The notes: generated by a model from the sequence alone, not told the origin. 64,000 nt of DNA from an uncultured Bacteroidota bacterium (GCA_903824665.1 CAIJXT010000024.1:276817-340816), one strand, 5' to 3'; counted from the stretch's first letter, positions 26,628 through 35,858 are shown. Program-made: numbers and translations.

Positions 26628-27740
26628 ATGCTACCGCTTACTGACCATGAAGAACTCTATTATCGCCTGGCGCTGACATTTGTACCCGGAATAGGTGCGC
26701 GCATGGGCAGAGCATTGCTGGAACGATATGGCAGTGCCGCCGCAATATTCAAAACTCCGCTGAAGGACCTAAAAAATGCAGAAGGTATAGGCGAAATAAG
26801 AGTGAAGGGGTTTAAGGATCCTGTGGTATTGCAGCGGGCAGAGCAGGAAACTGAATATGTGGTAAAGAACGACGTCAAAGTACTGAGCATAACAGATCAG
26901 TACCCCAAACGCCTGAGTAACTGTGCCGACGCGCCGATTGTGCTTTTCTACAATGGCAATGCAGACCTGGAAGCAGCCAAAGTAGTAGCCGTGGTGGGCA
27001 CGAGAAAAAATACAGACTACGGACAAAAGCTATGCGAAGAACTGATAGAAGGGTTGCAGGGTCTGGAAGGGTTGCTGGTAGTAAGCGGACTGGCCCTGGG
27101 CATTGATGCCATAGCACACAAAAAATGTGTGCAGGCAGGCATCCCCACTGTAGGTGTGTTGGGTCATGGCCTTGACCGGATATACCCGCATACCCACAAA
27201 TCACTTGCAGCACAGATGGTGGATCATGGTGGTATACTGGCTGAATTTCCATCGGAAACACTCCCTGACAGAAATAATTTCCCGATGCGCAACAGGATAG
27301 TAGCCGGCATGAGCGATGTGACCGTAGTAGTAGAGAGCCACACTACAGGTGGCGCACTTATAACCGCCTCGATGGCGGCAGGCTATAACAGGGAGGTGGC
27401 GGCATTTCCGGGCAGAGTGAACGACAGCCGTAGTGCAGGATGCAACGAACTGATACGTACTAATGGCGCAGCTATGATCACAAAAGCAAGCGACCTGATA
27501 GAAATGATGAACTGGGATAAGGACAAAAAACCAAGAGCTGTACAGCAGCAACTTTTCCTGAACCTGTCAGTTGACGAACAAAAAATAGTAGACCTGCTCC
27601 AAACCAAGGATAATGTGCATGCAGATGAGCTATACCACCACTCTGGCCTACCGAATTCTATGCTGGCTGCGACATTGCTGCAATTAGAAATGCAGGGTGT
27701 CATTAAGTCGCTGCCCGGGAAATACTACCGTATCTACTGA
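26628..27740 (+). CDS. dprA: DNA-processing protein DprA
   Basis: Cytoplasmic protein of 370 aa that binds incoming single-stranded DNA and loads RecA during natural transformation. An N-terminal helix-hairpin-helix region (FVPGIGARMGRALLERYG) precedes the Rossmann-like core with VAVVGTRKNTDYGQKL, SGLALGIDAIAHKK, GHGLDRIYPHTHK and PDRNNFPMRNRIVAGMSD. A C-terminal winged helix (about 310-370; VDEQKIVDLLQTK ... GVIKSLPGKYYRI) matches the DML1-like domain of longer DprA proteins. A near-consensus TAACTTTA is at 26593-26600, 27 nt before the start. No other competence genes are nearby. Confidence 0.97.
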   Translation: MLPLTDHEELYYRLALTFVPGIGARMGRALLERYGSAAAIFKTPLKDLKNAEGIGEIRVKGFKDPVVLQRAEQETEYVVKNDVKVLSITDQYPKRLSNCADAPIVLFYNGNADLEAAKVVAVVGTRKNTDYGQKLCEELIEGLQGLEGLLVVSGLALGIDAIAHKKCVQAGIPTVGVLGHGLDRIYPHTHKSLAAQMVDHGGILAEFPSETLPDRNNFPMRNRIVAGMSDVTVVVESHTTGGALITASMAAGYNREVAAFPGRVNDSRSAGCNELIRTNGAAMITKASDLIEMMNWDKDKKPRAVQQQLFLNLSVDEQKIVDLLQTKDNVHADELYHHSGLPNSMLAATLLQLEMQGVIKSLPGKYYRIY

Positions 27741-27799
27741 TGAGGATGTACACATTTGAATTAATAAACCGAAACTTACAACAACGATGGGGCCTACGA

Positions 27800-28141
27800 T
27801 CAGCCCGGTATCGTAAAGTAAAGGGCCGTACCATCTGGATCTGAAAAATGCAGAAACATACCTCCCTTCTCGCTCGTTGTTACTGAGGGAATCCCGAATT
27901 TTTCGAGCAATCCTTTTACGGCGCCGAAATCATCGGTGGTAAATCCCAGGGCTACACTCCCTGATCCTTTGACCTGCGTGTTGCCAGCAGCAGTCTGCAG
28001 CCCAACAGATATTCCCGCCGCAGACATTTCTGTATAACTATGCCCCCAACGGCTGGCAATTACAAATCCTATGGATTGGTAGAAGGAAATAGAATCGTCC
28101 ATGTCCTTAACCAGAATCGTAATATTTGCGTCTTTTATCAT
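27800..28141 (-). CDS. VOC-fold (glyoxalase/bleomycin resistance) protein
   Basis: Small cytoplasmic protein of 113 aa with the vicinal-oxygen-chelate beta-alpha-beta-beta-beta layout: NITILVKDMDDSISFYQSIGF opens the first module, and GAVKGLLEKFGI followed by FLHFSDPDGTALYFTIPG closes the second. One module pair per chain is usual; members dimerise. The substrate (glyoxal adducts, antibiotic or other) cannot be told from sequence. It sits 41 nt downstream of the O-antigen-ligase-like gene in the same direction and may be cotranscribed. Confidence 0.88.
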   Translation of the reverse strand: MIKDANITILVKDMDDSISFYQSIGFVIASRWGHSYTEMSAAGISVGLQTAAGNTQVKGSGSVALGFTTDDFGAVKGLLEKFGIPSVTTSEKGGMFLHFSDPDGTALYFTIPG

Positions 28142-28182
28142 TACAACAAAATTTGCTCCACTACACTTTGATCGGGTTGTTA

Positions 28183-29433
28183 TTACCGGCTGTTAACATG
28201 TGCTTCCAAATCCTTTGGCTTGCCGGCACCGAAGAAGAGGAGTGATGTAAACACCGCATAAAAGATTACACCCTGCTGCCTGGCCAGCAGCGTTTCGGTA
28301 AAAAACGTAAGCGACAAAATGATCAGCAGGTACAAATATATAGCATTCCGGTATTTTATAGCTTTTGCAAACTGAAACACCAATGCTGCAACCAACAGCA
28401 AAAAACCAACAAGACCGAATGAAATCCATTCGGCGAAATACTGATTGTGCGGATCGAAATACCCTACCCAATAACCGCGATAAATGGAGTGAAAAAAATA
28501 GCGCTCATTTAGCGATTGCAGCAATCTGCCAGGCCCTATGCCTGTAAGCCAATAGTGGCTGAGCAACTGCGTATCTGTAGCCCAAATGAGCTTGCGCACA
28601 CTGACTGAGTTTTGGGTGATGTCGGCCTGATCACTTGTACCGAACAACCCTAAAAGTTCGGCTGCGCGCTGCCTGAAAAAAGGAATGAGAAAATACGCTC
28701 CGGTAAGCAGCGCCGCAAATGAAACAAAAACCCATCTAAGCTGATAAAGTGAATTTCTAAACCGGTACAAACTATGCAAACCTATTAGTGCAATAGCTAT
28801 GAGGGGTGTCTTGGCAAACAGAGCCAGCAGAAATAGCAGCATGACATAAATCACAGCATTTTTCAGGATTTTTCCGCGCTTGGTTTCGGGGTGGGTTGTA
28901 AGGAGGACAATGCATACTGAAAAGCACAGATAGATGCTCATGTATGTAGGGTGTATGCCGGTAAACCGCTCAAAAATCATCCGATAGTGTACATGTGATA
29001 AAGCGTTTGCGCCTTTTTCGACGATAAGGTGATGATATAAAAAATCAAGATTGCCCAACACCGCGACAATGATACAAGCGCATACAAAGTAAACGAAATG
29101 CCCTATGATGAGCTGCCGGAAAACAGGCGCCATGATGGCAAATACCAATGGGAGGAGAAAAAACGACGATTTCCGCTCTACCAACCTGAGCACCTGACCC
29201 CTGTGCTGCTGGGCAGATAGCGGCACAGCAAACAAATAAAGCAAAAAGCCAGCACCAAGCAGCACTGCCCACCAGTAGTTGCGCGGGGGCGTATAGTATC
29301 CTGCAGCCAATGTACGGACAACAAAATAAACGCAAGTCCCAATTGCGGCATATACCTGCAGATGTACCGGCAGAAAAAAGCACATCAAAAGTAGCTTAGC
29401 AGCAAATATGTCGGATTTCTGTATTGTGGGCAT
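28183..29433 (-). CDS. O-antigen ligase-like (Wzy_C) polytopic membrane protein
   Basis: Inner-membrane protein of 416 aa with about ten hydrophobic helices and a large central periplasmic loop. The loop has the Wzy_C pattern: SVRKLIWATDTQLLSHYWLTGIGPG, then YFDPHNQYFAEW, with the His-Asn-Gln segment typical of O-antigen ligases and related polymerases. The family attaches or polymerises surface glycans on a lipid carrier. No other polysaccharide genes are adjacent, so the glycan it handles is unknown; it could also act in protein glycosylation. Confidence 0.85.
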   Translation of the reverse strand: MPTIQKSDIFAAKLLLMCFFLPVHLQVYAAIGTCVYFVVRTLAAGYYTPPRNYWWAVLLGAGFLLYLFAVPLSAQQHRGQVLRLVERKSSFFLLPLVFAIMAPVFRQLIIGHFVYFVCACIIVAVLGNLDFLYHHLIVEKGANALSHVHYRMIFERFTGIHPTYMSIYLCFSVCIVLLTTHPETKRGKILKNAVIYVMLLFLLALFAKTPLIAIALIGLHSLYRFRNSLYQLRWVFVSFAALLTGAYFLIPFFRQRAAELLGLFGTSDQADITQNSVSVRKLIWATDTQLLSHYWLTGIGPGRLLQSLNERYFFHSIYRGYWVGYFDPHNQYFAEWISFGLVGFLLLVAALVFQFAKAIKYRNAIYLYLLIILSLTFFTETLLARQQGVIFYAVFTSLLFFGAGKPKDLEAHVNSR

Positions 29434-29555
29434 GTCCGGTATACGGTGCTAAAATATGAATTGTGTTGCTGCCGTAAAGTAAGGTAAAAAAGGCGATTGT
29501 TACGAACGGTATGTAAGCGAATTTACTGTGACGAGGGTGAAACCGGCGACGGTCA

Positions 29556-32500
29556 TCAGAAATCTGTGCCGAGCGCAAGGTAAACGATAGGCTTGGTGCC
29601 CCCTTCTATATTCCACGCTGCATCGAGCCTTACAAAATAGCCAAACAAGGAAGTACGAATGCCTCCACCGTATCCCAACGCAAACCCTTCGTAACTGGTG
29701 AAGGAAAGGAATACGTTGTTCAACCCCTGTGCAGTGCCAAAGGTGGGGAAAGTAGAAGTAGTCTGCATTGCATTGGCATCAGGCAAAAATCCTTTCCAGG
29801 CAGTGCCCGCGTCGGCAAAGGCAACGAGTTGCATGTTCTTAAGGATAGCAGATTGTATGGGGCGCTTGACGAAAGTGGTTACGGCCGGCAACCTGAACTC
29901 TGTACTGAATACTGCATAGTTGTTTCCTGTTCGCGCATATTGTTTATAGCCACGGAGCGATGTGGCCAGGGACTGAAAGCCGTAAGCGTCGCCAGGAGAT
30001 TGGCTGGCCGATGTGCTGCGTTGCGGAGCAAGCCAGTTGTCAACACCACCCATAAGGTATTGGACCATTTGAGTGCCGTCTGAGTGAGCGTATGCAAGCC
30101 GGTTGGCAACAATGAAATTCTTATAAATCTTCTGGTAATTGCGAACATCGATTCCGATGTTGTAACAGCTCTTGTTGCCCTGATTCAGCCCATAGAAATA
30201 CTCGGTATAGATCTTGTATCTCGTACCATTGAGAATGTTGATAGACGGGCTGATTGTGTTGTCGAAAACGTACTCAAACCTGCTGATGGAGGTGTATGAT
30301 TCTTTATTGGGAAAGTCGAGTAGAAGACTGAGTGTATCGGTAACCTTCTGGATAAATTTGTCTTCTCTGACTGCAGTATGAAAACGCACACTTTTGCGCC
30401 TGTCTATTGGTCTGCTAAAATCGGCCTGAACCATATTGGTAAGGGTCTTGAAAAGCTGAGGCTTTACAAAAAGCAGCACATTGTTCTGATCGACGTACCC
30501 AACATCTTTGTATTCCTTGTTTTGTCTGCGCAGAAACATCACGCCCCAATCTACTTTTCTGGTAAAATTCTGATATTGGAGGAAGTAGGTGGAATACGAC
30601 ACATTAATAGGCAGTTGAAACCCAACAGTGATTCTGTGGTTCTCCATCAGCTCATTTAGGCTGATGTTGGTGAGTGCACCAAGTGATGGATTTACGAATT
30701 GCCCGCCATTAGCTGCGATCGACTGGTATTGATTGAACAGAATACTGTTGTCCAGCTTGATAGACAGGAAATCGGGTTTGAAACTGTAGCGGTAGGGAGA
30801 TGGCTTCATTTTCAGATAAGCGCTATCGGTAATTACAGTAAGTACCGAGCTATCTGCTGTTGTGATACCGTTGTCTACCTCTATTTCATCTTCTTCTATC
30901 ACCGGTTTTGTACGGGTGCGCCTTGGCTGATCTTCATTGTCGGTAAACTCTGATTGGAATACATTGCCACCCTTTATTTCAGGCCGGGACACTGGGTCGT
31001 CTGCACGGTCGGGAACGGCACGTGGTGCCGCCACCACCCCACCAGCCTTAACAGGGTCTATTACAATTGGTTCGGGCCGCTCATAGGAGAGTATTGTAGG
31101 TGTGAGGTTCTTACCTGCCACCCCATCGCCGGGCAGCTTCAGGTCGTGAAAGTAGACCATGTACTTATCTTTTTGCTGCACCACGTCGGCCACGTCGCCG
31201 GTACCGGGACAAAACTGATGTGCCAGTACACTGGTTGTATAATTTGTAACAGGCACCTGATATGCTGAGTCTGTATTTCCGGCCCCTCTGGCGAATAGCA
31301 CGACAAATTTGTTGTTTATTCCATTGCTGTCGTGCAGGTAGGCGAAATTGTCTGCACCGTATTGTACCGGCTGTGATATCCGCCCCTTTTTCACATCACT
31401 ACACTGCAACAACTCTGGCAACATCGTCTTTGTGTTGTAGAAAAACACATTCAGTGGTCCTGCAGGGAGCTCATTCACCCCTACGGGCACATTCATGTTT
31501 GGTTTTGGACGGTTTGAAAGGAACAAGATACCAGTACGAGCGCCTCCGCTGACAAACTCAGGCGAGAGATCATCCCAGGCATCGTCTGTGATATTGGTCA
31601 TTTTGGAGCCCCGTACGGTGAACTTATACAGGTCTGTCTGACTCTTCTTTATGGCAGAGAATACCATAAATTCATCATCCTCCATAAATGCCATGGACAG
31701 CACCCTATCAAAGCGATTCTTCGGAATTGAATAATTCTCTATGCGGCCTCTTTTATTGTTGTAGAGTCTCAGCTTGGTCTCGCCCCCCCGGGTATAGAGA
31801 ATAGCGAGCTTGTTGCCGGTTTTTGACCACGCCAGCATGGGGTAATTAGGATCAATCTGTTCTGTGAGGTCTTTCTGACCTCCTTCAAGCAAGGTTGTTA
31901 CCGGCTGGCTGCCAGTTGTTTTCTGCGTGTACACAGTATACAATCCGTTCTTCCAGGCTACATAACTGATATCTGTGCCGTTTGGCGACATTTTCACATT
32001 ACGTATCACACTGTTGTCCTTAGGCACCTTTAGTGCGATAATACCGCTGGTACTATCCGGCTTCTCCTGATTTTTTGCATCAGCCACATATACGTTTCTG
32101 TAAAAACGCATACAGGAATCGTATGCCACCGTGACCTTCATGTTGAGGTTTGACGGTTCTTTCATTGCTTTATTCAGACTGGTTTTTTGCTGCATACTGT
32201 ACAGCAGATTCTTAACAGTATTGGTGCCATACTGGCTGGATACAAACTTCCAGAAAGCCTTGCCAGCAAGTTCGGGATGCTGGTCAGCCAACTCGTAAAA
32301 ACCCGCCTTTGGACGTGCTTCAAGAATACCCTTCCACTCACTGTTGCTCTTCTCGTCCCAACCATCAACCAGGTAAGCAATGTAGCCGTCTGTGACCCAT
32401 TGTGGCAGATTGAGTAACAGAGAGTTTTTTACCATTTTTTTCAATCCCTCTCCAAAAATCATTCTTTGCATGACCACCAATGCCATGCCTGACCGGATCT

Positions 32501-32945
32501 GCCGGCGAAGGTCGGCATGCTCTCCTGTGAAGTATACAACGAGTTTATCATCCACAATTTTAAGTGAGCCTGCTCTGGTATTACCAAGCGTAGGCGACTC
32601 CTCCTTGAGCCCAACATTGGACTGACGGTATTCGTCGTAGGAATTGTACAAGATGATATTGAACCGCTGTGGAAACTTACCACCCAGCTTTTTTTCAATA
32701 ACAGAAATATTGTTTTCGGATTCTTCTGCCACATAACGACCTAGCTGGCGTCCGGCTTTGTCGTAATGGTACACCCTGAAATGGCGGGTGTCAAAAAACT
32801 TCCAGTCGAACTTCCGTTCCTGAATCCTGTTTTGTCCAAAGATTTCAATATTCGACTGTGCAACAGACTGACATGGTGCCAATGACATCAGTATCGCTAC
32901 CAGAGCCGGGAGGAGAAAGAATGCAAGCGATCTTTTCAGTGTCAT
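29556..32945 (-). CDS. Pseudo-gluzincin / TolB-like propeller / outer-membrane barrel protein
   Basis: Large exported protein of 1129 aa. The signal peptide ends PCQSVAQ; ATG 32945 is chosen because nine extra residues upstream would spoil it. Residues about 35-270 resemble the gluzincin (peptidase MA-like) fold: FDTRHFRVYHYD, then LPQWVTDGYIAYL where active relatives have W-x-x-EG-x-A. The expected HExxH helix reads GMALVVMQRM with no His, so this domain should be catalytically dead. Residues about 320-640 form a TolB/WD40-like propeller (MSPNGTDISYVAWKNG, SFVSGGARTGILFLSN-type repeats). Residues about 700-1129 look like an Omp85/surface-antigen barrel (GGGIRTSLFGYFVRLDAAW, ending LALGTDF). 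Probably outer-membrane; known in Bacteroidota as 'translocation protein TolB-like'. Role unproven. Confidence 0.78.
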   Translation of the reverse strand: MTLKRSLAFFLLPALVAILMSLAPCQSVAQSNIEIFGQNRIQERKFDWKFFDTRHFRVYHYDKAGRQLGRYVAEESENNISVIEKKLGGKFPQRFNIILYNSYDEYRQSNVGLKEESPTLGNTRAGSLKIVDDKLVVYFTGEHADLRRQIRSGMALVVMQRMIFGEGLKKMVKNSLLLNLPQWVTDGYIAYLVDGWDEKSNSEWKGILEARPKAGFYELADQHPELAGKAFWKFVSSQYGTNTVKNLLYSMQQKTSLNKAMKEPSNLNMKVTVAYDSCMRFYRNVYVADAKNQEKPDSTSGIIALKVPKDNSVIRNVKMSPNGTDISYVAWKNGLYTVYTQKTTGSQPVTTLLEGGQKDLTEQIDPNYPMLAWSKTGNKLAILYTRGGETKLRLYNNKRGRIENYSIPKNRFDRVLSMAFMEDDEFMVFSAIKKSQTDLYKFTVRGSKMTNITDDAWDDLSPEFVSGGARTGILFLSNRPKPNMNVPVGVNELPAGPLNVFFYNTKTMLPELLQCSDVKKGRISQPVQYGADNFAYLHDSNGINNKFVVLFARGAGNTDSAYQVPVTNYTTSVLAHQFCPGTGDVADVVQQKDKYMVYFHDLKLPGDGVAGKNLTPTILSYERPEPIVIDPVKAGGVVAAPRAVPDRADDPVSRPEIKGGNVFQSEFTDNEDQPRRTRTKPVIEEDEIEVDNGITTADSSVLTVITDSAYLKMKPSPYRYSFKPDFLSIKLDNSILFNQYQSIAANGGQFVNPSLGALTNISLNELMENHRITVGFQLPINVSYSTYFLQYQNFTRKVDWGVMFLRRQNKEYKDVGYVDQNNVLLFVKPQLFKTLTNMVQADFSRPIDRRKSVRFHTAVREDKFIQKVTDTLSLLLDFPNKESYTSISRFEYVFDNTISPSINILNGTRYKIYTEYFYGLNQGNKSCYNIGIDVRNYQKIYKNFIVANRLAYAHSDGTQMVQYLMGGVDNWLAPQRSTSASQSPGDAYGFQSLATSLRGYKQYARTGNNYAVFSTEFRLPAVTTFVKRPIQSAILKNMQLVAFADAGTAWKGFLPDANAMQTTSTFPTFGTAQGLNNVFLSFTSYEGFALGYGGGIRTSLFGYFVRLDAAWNIEGGTKPIVYLALGTDF

Positions 32946-33035
32946 GTATCCGCTATTTTTCTGATAGGGCAATCGTAATCGAGTACCGAACCAAACCTAC
33001 CTACTGGAGTGCTTATCGGTCACGGTGCTTTTCGC

Positions 33036-33043
33036 TACATTTG
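33036..33043 (+). promoter_or_regulatory. -7 element (TACATTTG) for the MBL hydrolase
   Basis: TACATTTG followed by C, ending 33 nt before ATG 33077. It lies inside the longer open frame and so supports the shorter start. Confidence 0.55.
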
Positions 33044-33076
33044 CACTACAAATTACAGAAATTATACCATACGGCT

Positions 33077-33715
33077 ATGTTAAATGTCCATTTTTTCACG
33101 TTCAATGCCTTCGAAGAAAACACATACATCATCAGCAATCACAAAAAAGAATGCTGGATTGTGGATCCCGGCATGTATGAAAAACGTGAAATCGACGAAT
33201 TTATTTCATTCATCGAAAAAGAACAATTGCAGCCGAAGTCTATAATAAACACTCATGCCCACCTCGACCATATTTTTGGCGTGAATGCACTGAAAGAAAA
33301 GTACGGCATTGAGTTCGGTATCCATGAGGCAGAATTGCCTGTTTTGAAACGAGGCGCTGAAACCGCCGCAATGTTCGGCATTCGCTTCGGGAATGTGCCT
33401 GTAGCTGATTTTTATATTGCAGATGGTAAACCATTGCAACTCGGCGACGAATTTGTAGATGTTTCCTTCACACCGGGACACTCCCCGGGCAGTGTTTCCT
33501 TCTACTACCCGCAAGGTGGCTGGGTGATTGCAGGTGATGTACTGTTCAGTGGCAGCATAGGCCGTACAGATCTGCCAGGTGGCGATTTTGATACGCTGAT
33601 CAAGTCTATCAGGACACATCTATTAACGCTACCCGACAACACTACTGTTCTTTCAGGGCACGGACCAGCGACAACAATAAGTGATGAAAAGAAATACAAC
33701 CCTTTCCTGAAATAA
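33077..33715 (+). CDS. Metallo-beta-lactamase-fold hydrolase (glyoxalase II-like)
   Basis: Cytoplasmic metal-dependent hydrolase of 212 aa. The metal motif THAHLDH is at residues 59-65 (His60, His62, Asp64, His65), with the further ligand His in TPGHSPGSVSFY, Asp in VIAGDVLF and the last His in SGHGPAT. This arrangement is typical of glyoxalase II-like and persulfide dioxygenase-related proteins. Thioester hydrolysis is plausible, but the short C-terminus lacks the glutathione-binding domain of true glyoxalase II. The frame extends to 32858, but similarity begins at MLNVHFF. It converges with the L,D-transpeptidase-like gene after only 16 nt. Confidence 0.92.
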   Translation: MLNVHFFTFNAFEENTYIISNHKKECWIVDPGMYEKREIDEFISFIEKEQLQPKSIINTHAHLDHIFGVNALKEKYGIEFGIHEAELPVLKRGAETAAMFGIRFGNVPVADFYIADGKPLQLGDEFVDVSFTPGHSPGSVSFYYPQGGWVIAGDVLFSGSIGRTDLPGGDFDTLIKSIRTHLLTLPDNTTVLSGHGPATTISDEKKYNPFLK

Positions 33716-33731
33716 GCCGGGCTGCAAAAGA

Positions 33732-34553
33732 CTAGTTAATTCTTACCCGTTTTGAACTGTCGACCCGGCCATTATGAATGTACTGTATGGTGCGGAATCG
33801 TGGTCGGTTGATCTCGGTTGGGATTAGGTCGCCATACAAATTGTAATCCGGCAATGCCACAACTTTCTTATTCAGCCAGAATGCTGTTTTAAGATATTTC
33901 ACGTCAGGATAGTATACAAAAAGGCAGGTACCGTCCTTTATTGTGTTGATAATAGGCTCTGCCAGCGCTACTGGTACCGCAGGGCAGCCCCAGCTACGCC
34001 CCAAACGCTGGTTGTCGCATATGTAGTTGTCACAAACATACTCTGCACCATGTACGACAATATCGCGTTTGAAAGCAGCATCATTAAATCCCTGATCCAT
34101 ACCTTGCAACCTGAGTGACAGTCCATGTTCTCCATCATAGGTTTCGGTTGTAACATAAAACCCAAGACTGCTCTGGTGTGAATTTTCTTTGTTTGAAAAC
34201 TGCGTGGCACAATCTTCTCCGGTACCCGAACCATGAGCCACAAATGTGTTGAAGAGAATTTTCTTTTCTGCCAGGTCAATTATCCACATGCGCTCAAAAG
34301 TGGACGGCTGATTAAAATCGCATACAGTCAATATCTCTTTGGCGTTATTGAGCTTTCCTGCATTCTTCAGGTTGATGTATCCCTTTACTGCTTTGTTGAA
34401 AACAGTATAAGACAAACGGTCATACTCCCGAAAATCAAGCCGGTTGTACAATGCTGAAATGTAGCTTTCGACGCGTGCTGCCTCACTAAGTGCATTGGAT
34501 TCTGTAGCCTTGACCACACGGTAAGAAAGTGCCAGCAGGAAATAAGCTGCCAT
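33732..34553 (-). CDS. Murein L,D-transpeptidase catalytic domain-like protein
   Basis: Exported protein of 273 aa with an N-terminal signal/anchor (MAAYFLLALSYRV). The domain carries the YkuD-like motif HGAEY (His168) and RSWGCPAVP (Cys190), the Cys/His pair that cross-links or anchors peptidoglycan stems in L,D-transpeptidases. Preceding features are LAEKKILFNTFVAHGSGTG and SLGFYVT. This subfamily ('murein L,D-transpeptidase catalytic domain family') is widespread in Bacteroidota. The frame is open to 34787, but the sequence upstream of ATG 34553 lacks family features and crosses the TACCTTTG element at 34615-34622, so the shorter start is used. Confidence 0.87.
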   Translation of the reverse strand: MAAYFLLALSYRVVKATESNALSEAARVESYISALYNRLDFREYDRLSYTVFNKAVKGYINLKNAGKLNNAKEILTVCDFNQPSTFERMWIIDLAEKKILFNTFVAHGSGTGEDCATQFSNKENSHQSSLGFYVTTETYDGEHGLSLRLQGMDQGFNDAAFKRDIVVHGAEYVCDNYICDNQRLGRSWGCPAVPVALAEPIINTIKDGTCLFVYYPDVKYLKTAFWLNKKVVALPDYNLYGDLIPTEINRPRFRTIQYIHNGRVDSSKRVRIN

Positions 34554-34614
34554 GCAAACAAATAACTTCTGGTATGGTTTGATGTAGATCAGTGTGATTG
34601 GTTTTTGTATGGTA

Positions 34615-34622
34615 CAAAGGTA
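34615..34622 (-). promoter_or_regulatory. -7 element (TACCTTTG) for the L,D-transpeptidase gene
   Basis: Minus-strand TACCTTTG matches TAnnTTTG and ends 61 nt before ATG 34553. Confidence 0.5.
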
Positions 34623-34661
34623 CGAAATATTCACGCAGGCGGCTCTGCGGCTATATTTTGT

Positions 34662-34679
34662 GTGTGCAGTACTGCACAC
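34662..34679. repeat. Perfect 18-bp palindrome, possible operator
   Basis: GTGTGCAGTACTGCACAC equals its own reverse complement. It lies 40 nt upstream of the transpeptidase -7 element. There is no T-run, so it is more like a protein-binding site than a terminator. Confidence 0.5.
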
Positions 34680-34879
34680 CCAGCATAAGAAATGTTGACC
34701 TTGTCCCTCAAATCGAAAGTACGATTTTCGACTCGATATAGCCGTAGCCATTGCTAATACCATGCTACCTGATCCGGACCGGAGCACGGTGGCGTGTCAT
34801 CCCAGCAATCTCAATGCGGAACAGTGTGACACGCGATGGCGCTGTGCACATGCTGCCTCAAAAACATGAGCAGACCTTC

Positions 34880-35836
34880 TTACAATTTTGCACTCTGGAT
34901 ACGCAACACCTTTCTGTTCTTTTTCTGAACGCGCATTTTTTCGGGCACCAACTTTAGTATCTCATCCATCAGGCTCTGGAGAATACCATCCTTCACAAAA
35001 TGACTGCTGGTGACCAGACTGATTTCTCTCACAGGTTCGGGAGCCTCGAAGTACCTGATATGCTCTATCTGATCCTCATTAAACTCTAAGGTAGCCAACT
35101 CGGGCAGGATGGCCATACCACCATTTTTTTCTACCATTTTTCTTAGTGTCTCTACATTGCTCGACTCGTACCTGTAGGGACGTTCGGCCTGCAGGCGTTG
35201 TATTTGGTCGCTACACAGATTAATTATCTGATTGCGCATACAATGTCCTTCATTCAGTAACCATATCCGATCGAGTGCAATGTCCGAAGGTTCGATCATC
35301 CTTTTGGCAAGTGCTTTTTCGCCCTCGCTGAAATACCCTACAAATGGTTCATAAAAAAGTGGATACTCCTTTATGCCCTGAGCCTCGAGCGGAGTACTGA
35401 GCAACGCTGCGTCAATTTCATTGTTGCGTAAAGCCGAAATGATCCTGTTGGTTTCCATCTCATTCACCTGCAGCTTCATAGATGGGAATGCCTTCGAGTA
35501 ATTTTCAAGCAAAGCAGGCAAAATGTTTGGGGCTACCGTGGGTATTGCAGCAAACTTAAATACACCTGAGAGTGACTTTTGCTGCTTCTGTATCAATTCG
35601 TGAATCCGCTCGCACTCTGCAAGGGCGGTCTGGGCTTGCGCCACTATTATTTCACCCATGTCTGTTACAGCAATAGGGTGTTTATTTCTGTCAAATATTT
35701 TTACGCCCAGCTCGTCTTCAAGTTTCTGGATCTGCATGCTTAGCGTAGGCTGAGTCACAAAGCATTTTTCGGCGGCAGCAACAAAACTCTTGTAAGTGGC
35801 AACAGCAACGACGTATTCAAGTTGTGTAATGGTCAT
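34880..35836 (-). CDS. oxyR: OxyR-type LysR-family peroxide sensor
   Basis: LysR-family regulator of 318 aa. The winged helix is at the N-terminus (MTITQLEYVVAVATYKSFVAAAEKCFVTQPTLSMQIQKLE), followed by the substrate-domain fold. Two cysteines in GHCMRNQIINLC fall at residues 199 and 208, the same numbers as the redox pair of E. coli OxyR that forms a disulfide on contact with hydrogen peroxide. Expected targets are catalase, peroxiredoxins and Dps; none is in this window, and the superoxide dismutase gene is 10 kb away. A full TTTTG-N20-TATGTTTG promoter is at 35855-35887, and ATG 35836 is chosen to fit it. Confidence 0.95.
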   Translation of the reverse strand: MTITQLEYVVAVATYKSFVAAAEKCFVTQPTLSMQIQKLEDELGVKIFDRNKHPIAVTDMGEIIVAQAQTALAECERIHELIQKQQKSLSGVFKFAAIPTVAPNILPALLENYSKAFPSMKLQVNEMETNRIISALRNNEIDAALLSTPLEAQGIKEYPLFYEPFVGYFSEGEKALAKRMIEPSDIALDRIWLLNEGHCMRNQIINLCSDQIQRLQAERPYRYESSNVETLRKMVEKNGGMAILPELATLEFNEDQIEHIRYFEAPEPVREISLVTSSHFVKDGILQSLMDEILKLVPEKMRVQKKNRKVLRIQSAKL

Positions 35837-35843
35837 AATGAGT

Positions 35844-35858
35844 GGAATATTACACAAA
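35844..35858. repeat. GGAATATTaCACAAA motif upstream of oxyR (copy 1)
   Basis: Fifteen bases that match 14 of 15 with positions 36484-36498. The copy overlaps the oxyR -7 element and the transcription start region, 8 nt before the start codon. Confidence 0.4.

Larger units (their letters stand above)
34554..34879. other. Gap between the L,D-transpeptidase and oxyR genes, with an 18-bp palindrome
   Basis: A 326-bp gap. It holds the candidate -7 element for the transpeptidase gene and a perfect 18-bp palindrome at 34662-34679 (GTGTGCAGTACTGCACAC). No gene seen. Confidence 0.6.

Noticed and set aside
32858..33076. 73-residue N-terminal extension of the MBL hydrolase
   Set aside because: It overlaps the 5' end of the divergent gene, contains the TACATTTG promoter element and has no family similarity.
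34554..34787. N-terminal extension of the L,D-transpeptidase-like protein
   Set aside because: It would destroy the signal anchor and includes the candidate promoter and the 18-bp palindrome.
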